A DNA stretch of 64,000 nt from assembly GCF_030717995.2 (NCBI RefSeq), contig NZ_CP157743.1, forward strand, positions 3,622,501 through 3,686,500, given 5' to 3'. Positions 18,556 through 30,068 of the stretch are shown one piece after another. Position numbers and translations under genes: made by a program. The stretch is from Methylomarinum sp. Ch1-1 (GTDB taxonomy: Bacteria; Pseudomonadota; Gammaproteobacteria; Methylococcales; Methylomonadaceae). A model generated the notes under the pieces. That model did no database searches, had not been told where the DNA came from, and worked only from the letters and a program-made list of their open reading frames with translations. The first letter of the stretch is position 1, and each line of letters begins with the position of its first letter.

Positions 18556-19254
18556 ATGTGGAACACTGCTTCATTATTCAGGCGAAGTCTGATCCCACTG
18601 TTATGCCTATTGCACACGGCAAATCTCGATGCGGCGACGGCGCCCCTTGAAGACGCTGTTTTTTCAGACGACTCGACGACGGCGCTGGTTTTCAAGTCCG
18701 AAGATAGCGTCGAGCGATTAAACGAACCATTTCCCAGCAGCAATCATCACCGCATTTCCAATTCCCTACCCCAGTCTTCTTCATTTTCTCGAAAAACGAT
18801 CCCACCGCCTTCCGCCGATGTCGTCAAACATGGTTATGAAAAGCTCAATGCACTATTCGCAGATGATACTTTGGATGAGGCGGTATTGATCGTGAAAGAG
18901 GTCAATGAGGATTTAAACCGCCTGAACCAAAACATAGAACAGCAACTCGCACCGGCGATGGGACAACTCTTCATTATACAAGACTTGTTTGCCGCAACCG
19001 GCGAAGACAATCTTATGCCCTCATCATTTCAAGCCCCGTCGACAGCGAACATCGGACTGTCGGCAGGCGACCCTCTCGAAAGCCTCGATTTGGAGGACAT
19101 CGCTTACGATGAATCGGACAGTTTTTTTGCCTGGTTATTGAAGTTGCCGAGCTACCTGTTCGACATCGAGAACCTGATCATCCTCGGCATTTCGTTGTTC
19201 TTATTAACGGGTTTTTTCAAGGTCGTCCATTATGTCGTCAACAGAATCTATTGA
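18556..19254 (+). CDS. Bitopic envelope protein of unknown function
   Basis: The 232-aa product has an N-terminal signal sequence (cleavage plausible near NLDAATA, about residue 26), a periplasmic Ser/Pro-rich and then helical Asp/Glu-rich region, and a C-terminal membrane helix LIILGISLFLLTGFF (about 207-222) with a short basic tail. I do not recognise the family. It ends 7 bp inside the Wzz-like gene on the opposite strand, so the two overlap tail to tail. Together with its neighbours it suggests a small cell-surface locus, an inference. Confidence 0.7.
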   Translation: MWNTASLFRRSLIPLLCLLHTANLDAATAPLEDAVFSDDSTTALVFKSEDSVERLNEPFPSSNHHRISNSLPQSSSFSRKTIPPPSADVVKHGYEKLNALFADDTLDEAVLIVKEVNEDLNRLNQNIEQQLAPAMGQLFIIQDLFAATGEDNLMPSSFQAPSTANIGLSAGDPLESLDLEDIAYDESDSFFAWLLKLPSYLFDIENLIILGISLFLLTGFFKVVHYVVNRIY

Positions 19255-21221
19255 GGACCGCAGACCGGATGGACCAACTGAACATCACCCAGCTCGCAAC
19301 CTGTTCCGGACGGTGAAAACTCTCCGTACGCGGCCAGTTCCAGCGGCGCTAGCGGGCCGACGACTTTCGCCAGCAAGCTCAGCCGCAAACCCTGCTCAAC
19401 CAGAAAAATTATATAAGACTGTCTTAGCGTCTCGGCCAATTCATCCCCCATTTCACTAAAACCGGAATCGACGCTGACACAATAAAGCATCGCCTTCAGG
19501 TCATCGACCTCGAGATAGTGCCGCAAGGCCCATAGCGTTCCCGACTCGACCGCCTTGCGCATCACCTCTTGCAAACGTTTGCCGATCTTGATGACTCTGG
19601 CTTTTTTTCCGCCGACCACAATTTTTGCTCGTTCCAGATCGACTCGCGCGTAGGTCAGATCGACGATTTCATCCAGTGTCAAACCGCTTAACAGCAACAA
19701 GATCAATTGTTCGCTGTCTTCATCGGCATGCTCCAATAGCCTTTCAATTTGTTGATTGGACAATGGCTGGTAATGGGGAACCTGGGGCAAAGCGGTGCGA
19801 GGTCTTTGTTCGACGATCTTATCCTGCTGATAATTATCAAGATTTTCTTTAGGCGGCGTATAGCCGAACCAGGCTTGCAGCGGAAAAACAAAATGACTCT
19901 GCTCAGGCTGCCCCCGACTGAGAAACTCGACCAGCCAAACGGTGAAAAACGCGATCAGCAACGCGGCGATAAAAGCAATCAACGCGCCCAGTTGATAATC
20001 GGGACTAATCGCCTGCCAATTGACGCTGGCCCGTTCCACGATGTCAACCTGAGGGTATTTCTCATACTGTTTGCTTTCGATTTTGACCAAGCGGTCCCGC
20101 GTTTCCCGTTGCAGCTCTTCCAGCGCGGTCAAGTCTTCCATCAATTTTTCATGACGCGAAAACAAACTGGTGAATTCCGCCGCTTTCGTTTTATGTTCGT
20201 CTAGTTGCTGCCTGAGATCTTTGACGACTTGTTGGGCCGCATAATAATCCTGTTTCGCCTCGGTCCAAACCACTTTTTTTCCGACCTGCCGTTTGTTGTT
20301 GATCTCGGCTTCCAACTGCTTGATTTGTTCGGGAATGAATTTCAACGACGGCTGCAACGCCAAATATTCACGCGTATAGCGTTTATCGAATTCGGCTAGC
20401 TTCTCTTTAAGCTCTTGATAACGACGCTCGAGGTTGCTTAAGCTACGCTGCTCCTGTTCCGGGACCACGGCCTCGCCATTAGAGATCGCCTGATTAACGG
20501 CTTCAAGTCTGGCCTTGGCCTTGACCACCTCTTCATTAGCGTTATTTAAGGCTTGGGTCAAGCCATTCAGTTTCGTTAATGATTCGTTTTCCTCCCGGGC
20601 GATCGAACTGATATCGTGAGCTTTTCTGAATTGATCCAGATCCGCTCTGGCCTGTTCGACCTTCGAGTCTAATTCTTCCAGTTCGCTGCCGACCAAGGTC
20701 TTGGTATTATGAGTCGCATTTTCAACGCTCAACGCACGCGCCTCGAGATAGACGTCAATCCAGGTATTGATCACCATTGGCAGAACTTCCGGCTGCGCGC
20801 CCCGGGCCAGCATGCTCAATAAATTAGTCTGTTCGATAGGTTCGACGGTCAACATCGTGCGAATATCGGCTAATGTCAATTCCGCTAATTGCGGATCTTT
20901 CGTTTGATGCAGACGGTTCAGCGTTTCGTTGAGCAACTCGTGACCCAGCAGCTTCTGTTTCTGGATCGCGACATGTTGAAAATCGACATCGCGACTGACT
21001 TGATCGATCGCCGTGGCCGCCGAAGTCAATAGCGTTGCGCTGCTTTGATACTGTGCCGGGCGAGCGAAATTGATCAACATGCCGAATGCCAGACATATGA
21101 CAAAGGTCGGCACGAATATTTTCAGTCTAGAGCTTATCCTATGGTTATCGGATGGCGTTTCGGGCCCGCTAAACTGTCGTTCTTGTTGAGATAAATACTC
21201 AATTTGTGGCTGCTGTTTCAT
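19248..21221 (-). CDS. Wzz/GumC-type chain-length regulator with degenerate tyrosine-recombinase-like C-terminus
   Basis: The 657-aa protein has the polysaccharide co-polymerase architecture: TM1 at about 34-52, a periplasmic Wzz domain with coiled coils (about 170-390) and TM2 at about 410-432. Instead of the usual short tail or BY-kinase, the cytoplasmic portion (434-657) contains a region that follows the catalytic domain of XerC/D: SGLTLDEIVDLT at 512-523, VGGKKARVIKIGK at 536-548, ETLRQS at 597-602, LLAKVVGP at 616-623 and Tyr632. The Arg-I, HxxR histidine and final His/Trp positions are replaced by Thr515, Glu597 and Pro623, so catalysis is unlikely; Arg600 and Tyr632 remain. Known Wzz proteins set polysaccharide length; the extra domain is unexplained. 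Confidence 0.8.
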   Translation of the reverse strand: MKQQPQIEYLSQQERQFSGPETPSDNHRISSRLKIFVPTFVICLAFGMLINFARPAQYQSSATLLTSAATAIDQVSRDVDFQHVAIQKQKLLGHELLNETLNRLHQTKDPQLAELTLADIRTMLTVEPIEQTNLLSMLARGAQPEVLPMVINTWIDVYLEARALSVENATHNTKTLVGSELEELDSKVEQARADLDQFRKAHDISSIAREENESLTKLNGLTQALNNANEEVVKAKARLEAVNQAISNGEAVVPEQEQRSLSNLERRYQELKEKLAEFDKRYTREYLALQPSLKFIPEQIKQLEAEINNKRQVGKKVVWTEAKQDYYAAQQVVKDLRQQLDEHKTKAAEFTSLFSRHEKLMEDLTALEELQRETRDRLVKIESKQYEKYPQVDIVERASVNWQAISPDYQLGALIAFIAALLIAFFTVWLVEFLSRGQPEQSHFVFPLQAWFGYTPPKENLDNYQQDKIVEQRPRTALPQVPHYQPLSNQQIERLLEHADEDSEQLILLLLSGLTLDEIVDLTYARVDLERAKIVVGGKKARVIKIGKRLQEVMRKAVESGTLWALRHYLEVDDLKAMLYCVSVDSGFSEMGDELAETLRQSYIIFLVEQGLRLSLLAKVVGPLAPLELAAYGEFSPSGTGCELGDVQLVHPVCGPQ

Positions 21222-21523
21222 AGTCTATCCCCGGTTGCGGGCATGTTGGACGCTACACGACTCAAGCACAGTAACTATTCAGCATTCGGAACGCTTCCTT
21301 GCCCTGCCTCATTCGCACGGTCCATGCCCGACGCACAAATAGCGTCTGCGACAACAGAGCCACCGCGTGGGTGGAAATGCCGGTTCTGCAATCAGCTCAA
21401 TAAGTCAGCGATCAAACTGCTGTTAAATCATTTTGCTAAATAGCTACTCAAAACAAGTTGACCAGTGCGTTTATAGTCAGTTGTGAAATCTATTATGATA
21501 GTGTATTGCTTACGATAACCTTT
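21222..21523. other. Divergent intergenic region
   Basis: About 300 bp separates the divergent Wzz-like and sulfatase-modifying-factor-like genes. I see no gene, repeat or convincing operator; it should hold both promoters, the stretch from 21420 to 21500 being AT-rich. Confidence 0.5.
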
Positions 21524-22537
21524 ATGACATCAATGCACTCTCACCGTCAAATCCTGGTTTTGTTCTGTTGTACTGTAGCATCGATCTCGGCGGTTGCGAA
21601 ACAACAAATCACGCAACCCGATGAGGTTTTTGATACCGCAACGAGAGATTTTAGCCCGCCAAAGCGAGCAAGAAGACCGGTCGCCATCAATCCACTCATC
21701 CCCAAAACGGTAGCGATCCCTGGCGGCTGTTTCCAAATGGGCAGCCCGGACTATGAGCACCATCGCAGCAACAACGAAAAACGTCATAGAGTCTGCGTCA
21801 AAGGTTTCAGCATGGCGACTCACGAGGCCACCCTCGCCGAATTCAAGGCCTTTGTCGCCGACACCGGTTATGTGACCGATGCGGAAATCGACTATCAAGC
21901 CCGGGGTTGCTGGTCCTTTGATCATGAACAAAAAAAGAGCTGGGCTTGGCGAGCTTGGGCCGATTGGCGCAAGCCTGTGAAAAAAGAAGTCCGCGACGAC
22001 GAACCGGTAACCTGTGTCAGTTTCTATGACATCAATCAATATATCGCCTGGCTGAATCAAACTACCGGCCAACATTATCGTCTGCCTACCGAAGCGGAAT
22101 GGGAATATGCCGCCCGAGCGGGCCGCAACACGAGTTATTTTTGGGGCAACAATGCCGACCTGTCCTGTCGTTACGCCAATGCCGCGGATTTATCCGAGTT
22201 TTCCGGCGTCGGCTGGCCGATCCCCCATCAATGTATAGATCAATATTTTTTCGCCGCGCCGGTTAAACAGTTTTTACCCAATCAGTTCGGCTTATATGAC
22301 ATGTTAGGCAATGTCTGGGAATGGACCTGTTCGCAATTTCTCAACGACTATCAAGGCCAGGAACAACGCTGTCTTAACGGCGACGAGAATAACAACGCGC
22401 TGTTTATCGCCGTCAGAGGCGGCGGCTGGAATGCGGACCCCGCCCGTGTTCGCGCCGCTTACCGGAACTGGCACAGTCCCTGGGTGCGTCTGGCGACCTG
22501 GGGTTTCCGCCTGGTCAAAGATAATGATCGGCGTTAG
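21524..22537 (+). CDS. Exported FGE-sulfatase-fold protein without the catalytic cysteines
   Basis: I start at the ATG at 21524 (337 aa, MTSMHSHRQILVLFCC...); an upstream TTG at 21458 makes a poorer N-terminus. The leader is a signal peptide ending near AVAKQQ. From about residue 60 the protein is a sulfatase-modifying-factor fold: VAIPGGCFQMGS, YRLPTEAEWEYAARAG (about 186-201), GLYDMLGNVWEW (256-267) and a final VRGGGWNADPARVRAAYRNW (298-317) then TWGFRLV. The copper-binding Cys pair of true FGE, expected within the RGGSW-like region, is absent (Asn303, Ala304, Asp305). It may be a binding or structural relative. Confidence 0.75.
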   Translation: MTSMHSHRQILVLFCCTVASISAVAKQQITQPDEVFDTATRDFSPPKRARRPVAINPLIPKTVAIPGGCFQMGSPDYEHHRSNNEKRHRVCVKGFSMATHEATLAEFKAFVADTGYVTDAEIDYQARGCWSFDHEQKKSWAWRAWADWRKPVKKEVRDDEPVTCVSFYDINQYIAWLNQTTGQHYRLPTEAEWEYAARAGRNTSYFWGNNADLSCRYANAADLSEFSGVGWPIPHQCIDQYFFAAPVKQFLPNQFGLYDMLGNVWEWTCSQFLNDYQGQEQRCLNGDENNNALFIAVRGGGWNADPARVRAAYRNWHSPWVRLATWGFRLVKDNDRR

Positions 22538-22554
22538 CTAACCCAGATATATCA

Positions 22555-22617
22555 CAAAGGCCTAGGCCTTTGAGATAAGTTAGAAGCGTCACGTAACCGC
22601 TAACGCGGCAACGTGAC
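22555..22617. terminator. Palindrome and hairpin between convergent genes
   Basis: CAAAGGCCTAGGCCTTTG at 22555-22572 is a perfect 18-bp palindrome. A second stem pairs GTCACGT (22588-22594) with ACGTGAC (22611-22617). The position between convergent stops suggests bidirectional termination or a regulatory site; there is no good T-run. Confidence 0.4.
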
Positions 22618-22663
22618 CTACGACTATGAACAAACCACAAGTGAATTTGACTTGGGCTGTTTC

Positions 22664-25166
<2,503 letters not shown>

Positions 25167-25256
25167 TTTTGTCTGTCTCTCTCGCACAAAACGCCCCACA
25201 AGGTGGAGCGTTTCAGTCACTGCTTAATATGAATGGTTTAAACCATTCCCGCGCTA

Positions 25257-26114
25257 TTATTTCTGATTCTTGAAATACCTGAAGAAATCAGAATCAGGTT
25301 CAAGCACCAGCATATCGCCAGAACCTCTGAAGGTCTGCTTATAGGCCTCCATGCTGCGATAGAAGCTATAGAACTCGGCATCCTCGCCATAGGCTGTGGC
25401 GTAAATATCGGCCGCTTTCGCATCGCCTTGACCGCGCAGGATCTCGGCGTCGCGGAAGGCGTTCGCCAGAATGATTTCGCGTTGCTTGTCGGCGTCGGCG
25501 CGGACGCGTTCGGCCGCTTCAGCCCCTTGAGAGCGGAATTCGCTCGCGACTCTTTCCCGCTCCGCTTCCATCCTTCTGTACACCGAGGAACTGACATCGG
25601 GCGGCAAATCAATGCGTTTCACCTGGACGTCGATAATGTCTATGCCGTAGTTTCTTGCGACCGGTTCCACACTGTCAATCAAGGTTTGACTGATAAGTTG
25701 ACGATCGGTGGACACCAATTGCTTGATCTCGCGTTTACCGAACTCGCTGCGGCTGGCGTCCTTGACGATCTGGTCCAGGCGGATATTCGCCTGATTGATG
25801 TCGCCGGCGACCGAGGTGTAAAACTTTTTCACATCGTCGATGCGCCATTTGACGAAAGAGTCCACCATGACGTTTTTCTTTTCCGCGGTCAAAAAACGCT
25901 CCGCTTTCGAATCCATCGTCAAGATGCGGGCATCGAACTTCTTAACATTGTTGATGAATGGAATCTTGGTATGTAGCCCCGGTTTGAAATCCACTTCGAC
26001 AATCTCACCAAGACGGAACTTGATCGCTCTCTCGGTTTCCTTCACGGTGAATACCGACATTGACAACAAGATAATCAATGCGGCAGCAATCACTAAAATT
26101 TTATTAAATCCCAT
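25257..26114 (-). CDS. hflC: Membrane protease modulator HflC
   Basis: A stomatin/prohibitin (SPFH) family protein of 285 aa with one N-terminal membrane anchor (about 6-22) followed by the SPFH domain and a helical region. With HflK it forms a large cage around FtsH, restricting its access to membrane substrates. A single base separates it from hflK, so the two are translated together. Confidence 0.95.
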   Translation of the reverse strand: MGFNKILVIAAALIILLSMSVFTVKETERAIKFRLGEIVEVDFKPGLHTKIPFINNVKKFDARILTMDSKAERFLTAEKKNVMVDSFVKWRIDDVKKFYTSVAGDINQANIRLDQIVKDASRSEFGKREIKQLVSTDRQLISQTLIDSVEPVARNYGIDIIDVQVKRIDLPPDVSSSVYRRMEAERERVASEFRSQGAEAAERVRADADKQREIILANAFRDAEILRGQGDAKAADIYATAYGEDAEFYSFYRSMEAYKQTFRGSGDMLVLEPDSDFFRYFKNQK

Positions 26115-26115
26115 A

Positions 26116-27306
26116 TCAGCGCCCTCTCACATCACGACCCCGACTCGAGGTTCTCAGGTTATTGTTCACTATCTGTGTCGATTTTGGCGTAAAACTACTC
26201 GCCGGCTCGACACTGGATGATTGCGCCTGCACATTGGGTCGCTTGCTCATTTTATCCAAGGGCAAATAAAGCAAGTTGTTTCCACCTTTAACATCGACCA
26301 TGACCGTATCGGTATTGGCCAGTACATGTTCCATCGATTCTAGATAGATCCGCTGCCGGGTCACTTTCGGCGCTTTTTTGTATTCCTCCAGTATCTGGGT
26401 GAAACGGCTCACTTCACCAGTAGCCTCGGCGACCACCTGGCTTAGATAACCTTCGGCTTCCTGAACTCTACGTGAAGCGGCGCCGCGGGCCTTAGGGATC
26501 ACGTCATTGGAATAGGCTTCGGCTTCATTGATCAGGCGCTGTTTGTCTTCCCGCGCCTTGATGGCGTCTTCGAAAGCGCTCTGGACCTGTTCGGGCGGCT
26601 GGGCATCTTGCAGGTTGACACTGGTGATCAACACCCCGGCCTTGTAGGCATCCATGACTTCCTGAATTTCTTTCTTGATTTCCAAAACGACTTCGCTGCG
26701 CCCCTCCGTCAACACAAAATCCATGTTATTGTTGCCGACGACGCCACGCTCGACGCTTTCGGTCACTTGTTTCAAGGTCGCCAACGGATTCAGCACATTG
26801 AAGGCAAAATCCTTGGCGTCTTTAACCTGATACTGAACGGCAAGGCGCACATCGACGATATTTTCATCTTTGGTCAGCATCAAGGCTTCCCTGGGCACTG
26901 ACCCCATGCCCTGGCGGCCGCCGGAACGGTAACCGACTTCGATAAAGCGTTGCTTCATGATATCGATGACCTGCACCTGTTCTATCGGCGCCGGCAAATG
27001 CCAGTTCAAACCCGACTGCGTCGTCTCCGTATAAGCGCCGAAACGCGTCACGACGCCCTGGGTTCCCTCATCGACTATGTAAAAACCGCTTAAGCCCCAT
27101 ATCGCGAGTACGGCGGCGATAATAAAACCCAAACCTTTCATCGATGAACCGCCAGCGGGACCGCCACCGCCGGAACCGCCGCCAAATATTCCGCCTAATT
27201 TTTCTTGTAAAGAACGAATTGCTTCATCAAGGTCTGGCGGGCCATTCTTATCGTTACGACCACTCCAGGGATCTTTATTGCCGCCACCGGGCTCATTCCA
27301 GGACAT
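26116..27306 (-). CDS. hflK: Membrane protease modulator HflK
   Basis: The start is taken as the ATG at 27306 (MSWNEPGGGNKDPWSG), giving 396 aa; a TTG two codons earlier is weaker. The Gly-rich cytoplasmic N-terminus with GGGSGGGGPAGG, a membrane segment (about 60-80) and the SPFH domain starting VVTRFGAY are typical. The C-terminus beyond the SPFH domain contains a Ser-rich disordered tail. HflK and HflC are stoichiometric partners. Confidence 0.95.
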   Translation of the reverse strand: MSWNEPGGGNKDPWSGRNDKNGPPDLDEAIRSLQEKLGGIFGGGSGGGGPAGGSSMKGLGFIIAAVLAIWGLSGFYIVDEGTQGVVTRFGAYTETTQSGLNWHLPAPIEQVQVIDIMKQRFIEVGYRSGGRQGMGSVPREALMLTKDENIVDVRLAVQYQVKDAKDFAFNVLNPLATLKQVTESVERGVVGNNNMDFVLTEGRSEVVLEIKKEIQEVMDAYKAGVLITSVNLQDAQPPEQVQSAFEDAIKAREDKQRLINEAEAYSNDVIPKARGAASRRVQEAEGYLSQVVAEATGEVSRFTQILEEYKKAPKVTRQRIYLESMEHVLANTDTVMVDVKGGNNLLYLPLDKMSKRPNVQAQSSSVEPASSFTPKSTQIVNNNLRTSSRGRDVRGR

Positions 27307-27461
27307 ACTCAATGCTCCAATTGGATGTTTTATAAAATATCATTATGATTTTTTCCCTATCGCGTTAGTCATATTGACTTTCCCGTCAATAAAACAGGCC
27401 TCGGCCTAAAAAGCTTTATTCTATCGCAAATTAACAATTTCTTATCAATTAACTGAGAAAT

Positions 27462-28727
27462 TTAACCGATCTTTTCAATTCTGACGTCTTTTAGCAAGCC
27501 TAAATGCTTTTTATCGATTTCCACCGCCAATTCCCAGCCACCGTGTTCGTTGACCTTTTCATTTATGATGCGCGCGAAATTAAACAGTTTCGCCCGGATC
27601 GCGGCTTGTTCCGGCATCAAATAACATCGTCTTTTCACTCGGCTGTCGGCGAAAATTTGCCCCAAGGCCCGATCGAGCAGCTCGCAACCGGCCCCGGTTT
27701 GAGCCGACATCCAAACTCTCACCGGTTTAGCGTTATCGTCATAGTCTATATGAGGCTCAACGCCGTCCAGCAAGTCTATTTTATTGAAAACTTGTAACTG
27801 TGGAATTTCATCTGCGCCGATGTCTTCCAACACTTGGTTGACCTGAAAAATCGTTTCGTCGCGATCCTCGGCATTGGCATCGACCACATGTAATAATAAA
27901 TCGGCTTCGCTCGCCTCCTGCAGCGTCGATTTAAAGGCGGCAACCAATTCATGAGGTAAATGGCGAATAAACCCTACCGTATCGACCAGAACCAGTTCAT
28001 TACCGCTACTGGCGGTGTAATGGCGCAACGTCGGATCCAAGGTCGCAAACAACTGATCTGCCGCATAGATGTCCGCTTGGGTCAAGGTATTGAATAACGT
28101 CGATTTCCCGGCATTGGTGTACCCGACTAGAGAAACCGAGGGAATTTCCGCCTTCTTGCGTTTACTGCGCCCCTGATGGCGTTGCTTTTCCACCTTTTCC
28201 AAGCGACGTTGAATCTGCTTGATGCGCATCCCCAATAACCGCCTATCGGTTTCCAACTGTGTTTCACCGGGCCCCCGCAAACCTATGCCGCCCTTTTGTC
28301 TTTCCAAGTGAGTCCAGCCCCGCACCAGGCGCGTGGACAGGTGCTTTAGCTGGGCAAGTTCGACCTGCAACTTACCTTCGAAGGTCTTCGCCCGTTGCGC
28401 GAAAATATCCAAAATCAGACCGTTTCTATCAACCACCCTGACGTCTAAGGCCTGTTCCAAATTTCGTTCCTGACTCGGCGATAACGGATGGTTCACTAAT
28501 ACGATATCGGCTTGCTGCGATTCGATCTCCGCCTTGAGCTCCTCCACTTTACCGGAGCCTATGAAATACTTAGGGTCGGGACGATAACGACTGCCGCTCA
28601 ATACATAAACGGGCTCTGCACCGGCGGATTTGGCTAATTCTTTAAGTTCATAAAGATCTTCCTGCCCGGCATGCAGGTTAAGGTGAACGAGTATCGCCCG
28701 CTCACCGGCATCAGGACGTTCAAACAA
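27462..28727 (-). CDS. hflX: Ribosome-associated GTPase HflX
   Basis: HflX splits stalled or stress-inactivated ribosomes. The 421-aa protein has the N-terminal glycine-rich-loop domain, the conserved GGIGLRGPGETQLETDRR connecting segment, then G1 GYTNAGKST, G2/G3 DTVGFIRHLP and G4 NKIDLLDG. The start is a TTG at 28727 (MFERPDAGERA...), aligned with the E. coli start MFDRYDAGEQA. It is preceded by hfq with a 26-bp gap, the usual order. Confidence 0.95.
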   Translation of the reverse strand: MFERPDAGERAILVHLNLHAGQEDLYELKELAKSAGAEPVYVLSGSRYRPDPKYFIGSGKVEELKAEIESQQADIVLVNHPLSPSQERNLEQALDVRVVDRNGLILDIFAQRAKTFEGKLQVELAQLKHLSTRLVRGWTHLERQKGGIGLRGPGETQLETDRRLLGMRIKQIQRRLEKVEKQRHQGRSKRKKAEIPSVSLVGYTNAGKSTLFNTLTQADIYAADQLFATLDPTLRHYTASSGNELVLVDTVGFIRHLPHELVAAFKSTLQEASEADLLLHVVDANAEDRDETIFQVNQVLEDIGADEIPQLQVFNKIDLLDGVEPHIDYDDNAKPVRVWMSAQTGAGCELLDRALGQIFADSRVKRRCYLMPEQAAIRAKLFNFARIINEKVNEHGGWELAVEIDKKHLGLLKDVRIEKIG

Positions 28728-28753
28728 AAAAACACCCCTTTCTATCAGTAATA

Positions 28754-28993
28754 TTAGTCTTCAATGAGTTCGCTATCTCGGCTTAATTTGACCGGCTTCC
28801 CCGGCACGATGGTTGATATGGCGTGTTTATACACCATCTGACTGACGGTATTTTTCAGCATGATGACATATTGATCAAAGGAATCCACGCGCCCTTGCAA
28901 TTTAATGCCATTAACGAGGAAGATAGAGACGGGCGTATGCTCTTTTCTAAGCGTATTTAAAAAATTGTCCTGCAGATTTTGACCTTTTGACAT
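28754..28993 (-). CDS. hfq: RNA chaperone Hfq
   Basis: At 79 aa it contains the Sm1 region ([20 protein letters not shown]) and the Sm2 motif [10 protein letters not shown], both diagnostic of Hfq. The homohexamer pairs sRNAs with mRNAs. The C-terminal tail is short ([12 protein letters not shown]), unlike the longer tail of E. coli Hfq. It lies between miaA and hflX as in enterobacteria. Confidence 0.98.
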   Translation of the reverse strand: MSKGQNLQDNFLNTLRKEHTPVSIFLVNGIKLQGRVDSFDQYVIMLKNTVSQMVYKHAISTIVPGKPVKLSRDSELIED

Positions 28994-29134
28994 CCGATTT
29001 CTCCTTATTATTTTCAGCCTGTGGATACATTACCCGCTTAATTTTTATATTTCAACTGAGCATAAAATAATATTTCTGGCTCAGAACTATTGTTGGGACA
29101 AATCAATTGTTTTCAAGTTCATCGCCACATTTTT

Positions 29135-30067
29135 TTAAATTCGGATGCATTCTAAAGCCCTAGAGAGCAAATCGCTGTCTCCACTCGCCAGCTTCGCCGC
29201 ATCTTTTTCCCTGCGCAACCAAGTAAACTGTCTTTTCGCCAATTGCCGGGTGGCGGCGACCGCCTTGTCGGTCATCGTCTCGAAATCTAGCTCACCACAC
29301 AAATAGGACCAAACCTGGCGATAACCAACCGCCCGAATCGACGGCATCGATACGTCGACATCCCCTCGCCGATAAAGCGCTTCGACTTCGGCGACCAAAC
29401 CTTGCTCCAACATCAGCTTGAAACGCCGAGCTATTTGATCATGCAGTATTTTGCGATCCTCCGGCGCCACCATCAGCTTGATTTGTCGATAAGGAATCTG
29501 CTGCTGCTCGGCTTGGGTAAAAAAACTGCTAATGGGTTTACCACTAATTTCGTAAACTTCAAGTGCGCGCTGAATTCTTTGCGGATCATTGGGGTGTATG
29601 CGGGCGGCCGCCTGCGGATCAACTTGCTGTAAACGCCGATGCATGGCTTGTTTTCCCATTTGCGCCAACTCGCGGTCGAGTTTTTTTCTGATTTCTTCGT
29701 CTGCCTGCGGCAATTCGGCCAAACCGTGCAGCAAGGCGTTGAAATAAAGCATCGTTCCGCCGACCAACAACGGCAGCTTACCACGTCGCGTGATATCATC
29801 CATCAACTGCAACGCCTGTTTCCTGAATTGTCCGGTGGAAAACGATTCCGTCGGCTCCAGAATATCGATCAGATGATGAGGCACCCCTGCCCGTTCCTCC
29901 AAAGTGGGCTTGGCGGTGCCGATATCCATGCCTTTATAGACCAGCGCCGAATCGACACTGATGATTTCCGCGTCCAGCGTCTGAGCCAGTTGCACGGCCA
30001 ACGCCGTTTTACCCGAGGCCGTCGGCCCCATCAAGAAAATGGCCGGCGGCCATTGAGAATTTTGCAT
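29135..30067 (-). CDS. miaA: tRNA dimethylallyltransferase MiaA
   Basis: MiaA adds a dimethylallyl group to A37 of tRNAs reading UNN codons. Starting at the ATG at 30067 gives 310 aa with P-loop GPTASGKT at residues 13-20 and DSALVYKGMDIGTAKP. A longer frame to 30106 lies within the mutL 3' end and is rejected. With this start only one base separates it from the mutL stop. Confidence 0.96.
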   Translation of the reverse strand: MQNSQWPPAIFLMGPTASGKTALAVQLAQTLDAEIISVDSALVYKGMDIGTAKPTLEERAGVPHHLIDILEPTESFSTGQFRKQALQLMDDITRRGKLPLLVGGTMLYFNALLHGLAELPQADEEIRKKLDRELAQMGKQAMHRRLQQVDPQAAARIHPNDPQRIQRALEVYEISGKPISSFFTQAEQQQIPYRQIKLMVAPEDRKILHDQIARRFKLMLEQGLVAEVEALYRRGDVDVSMPSIRAVGYRQVWSYLCGELDFETMTDKAVAATRQLAKRQFTWLRREKDAAKLASGDSDLLSRALECIRI

Positions 30068-30068
30068 A

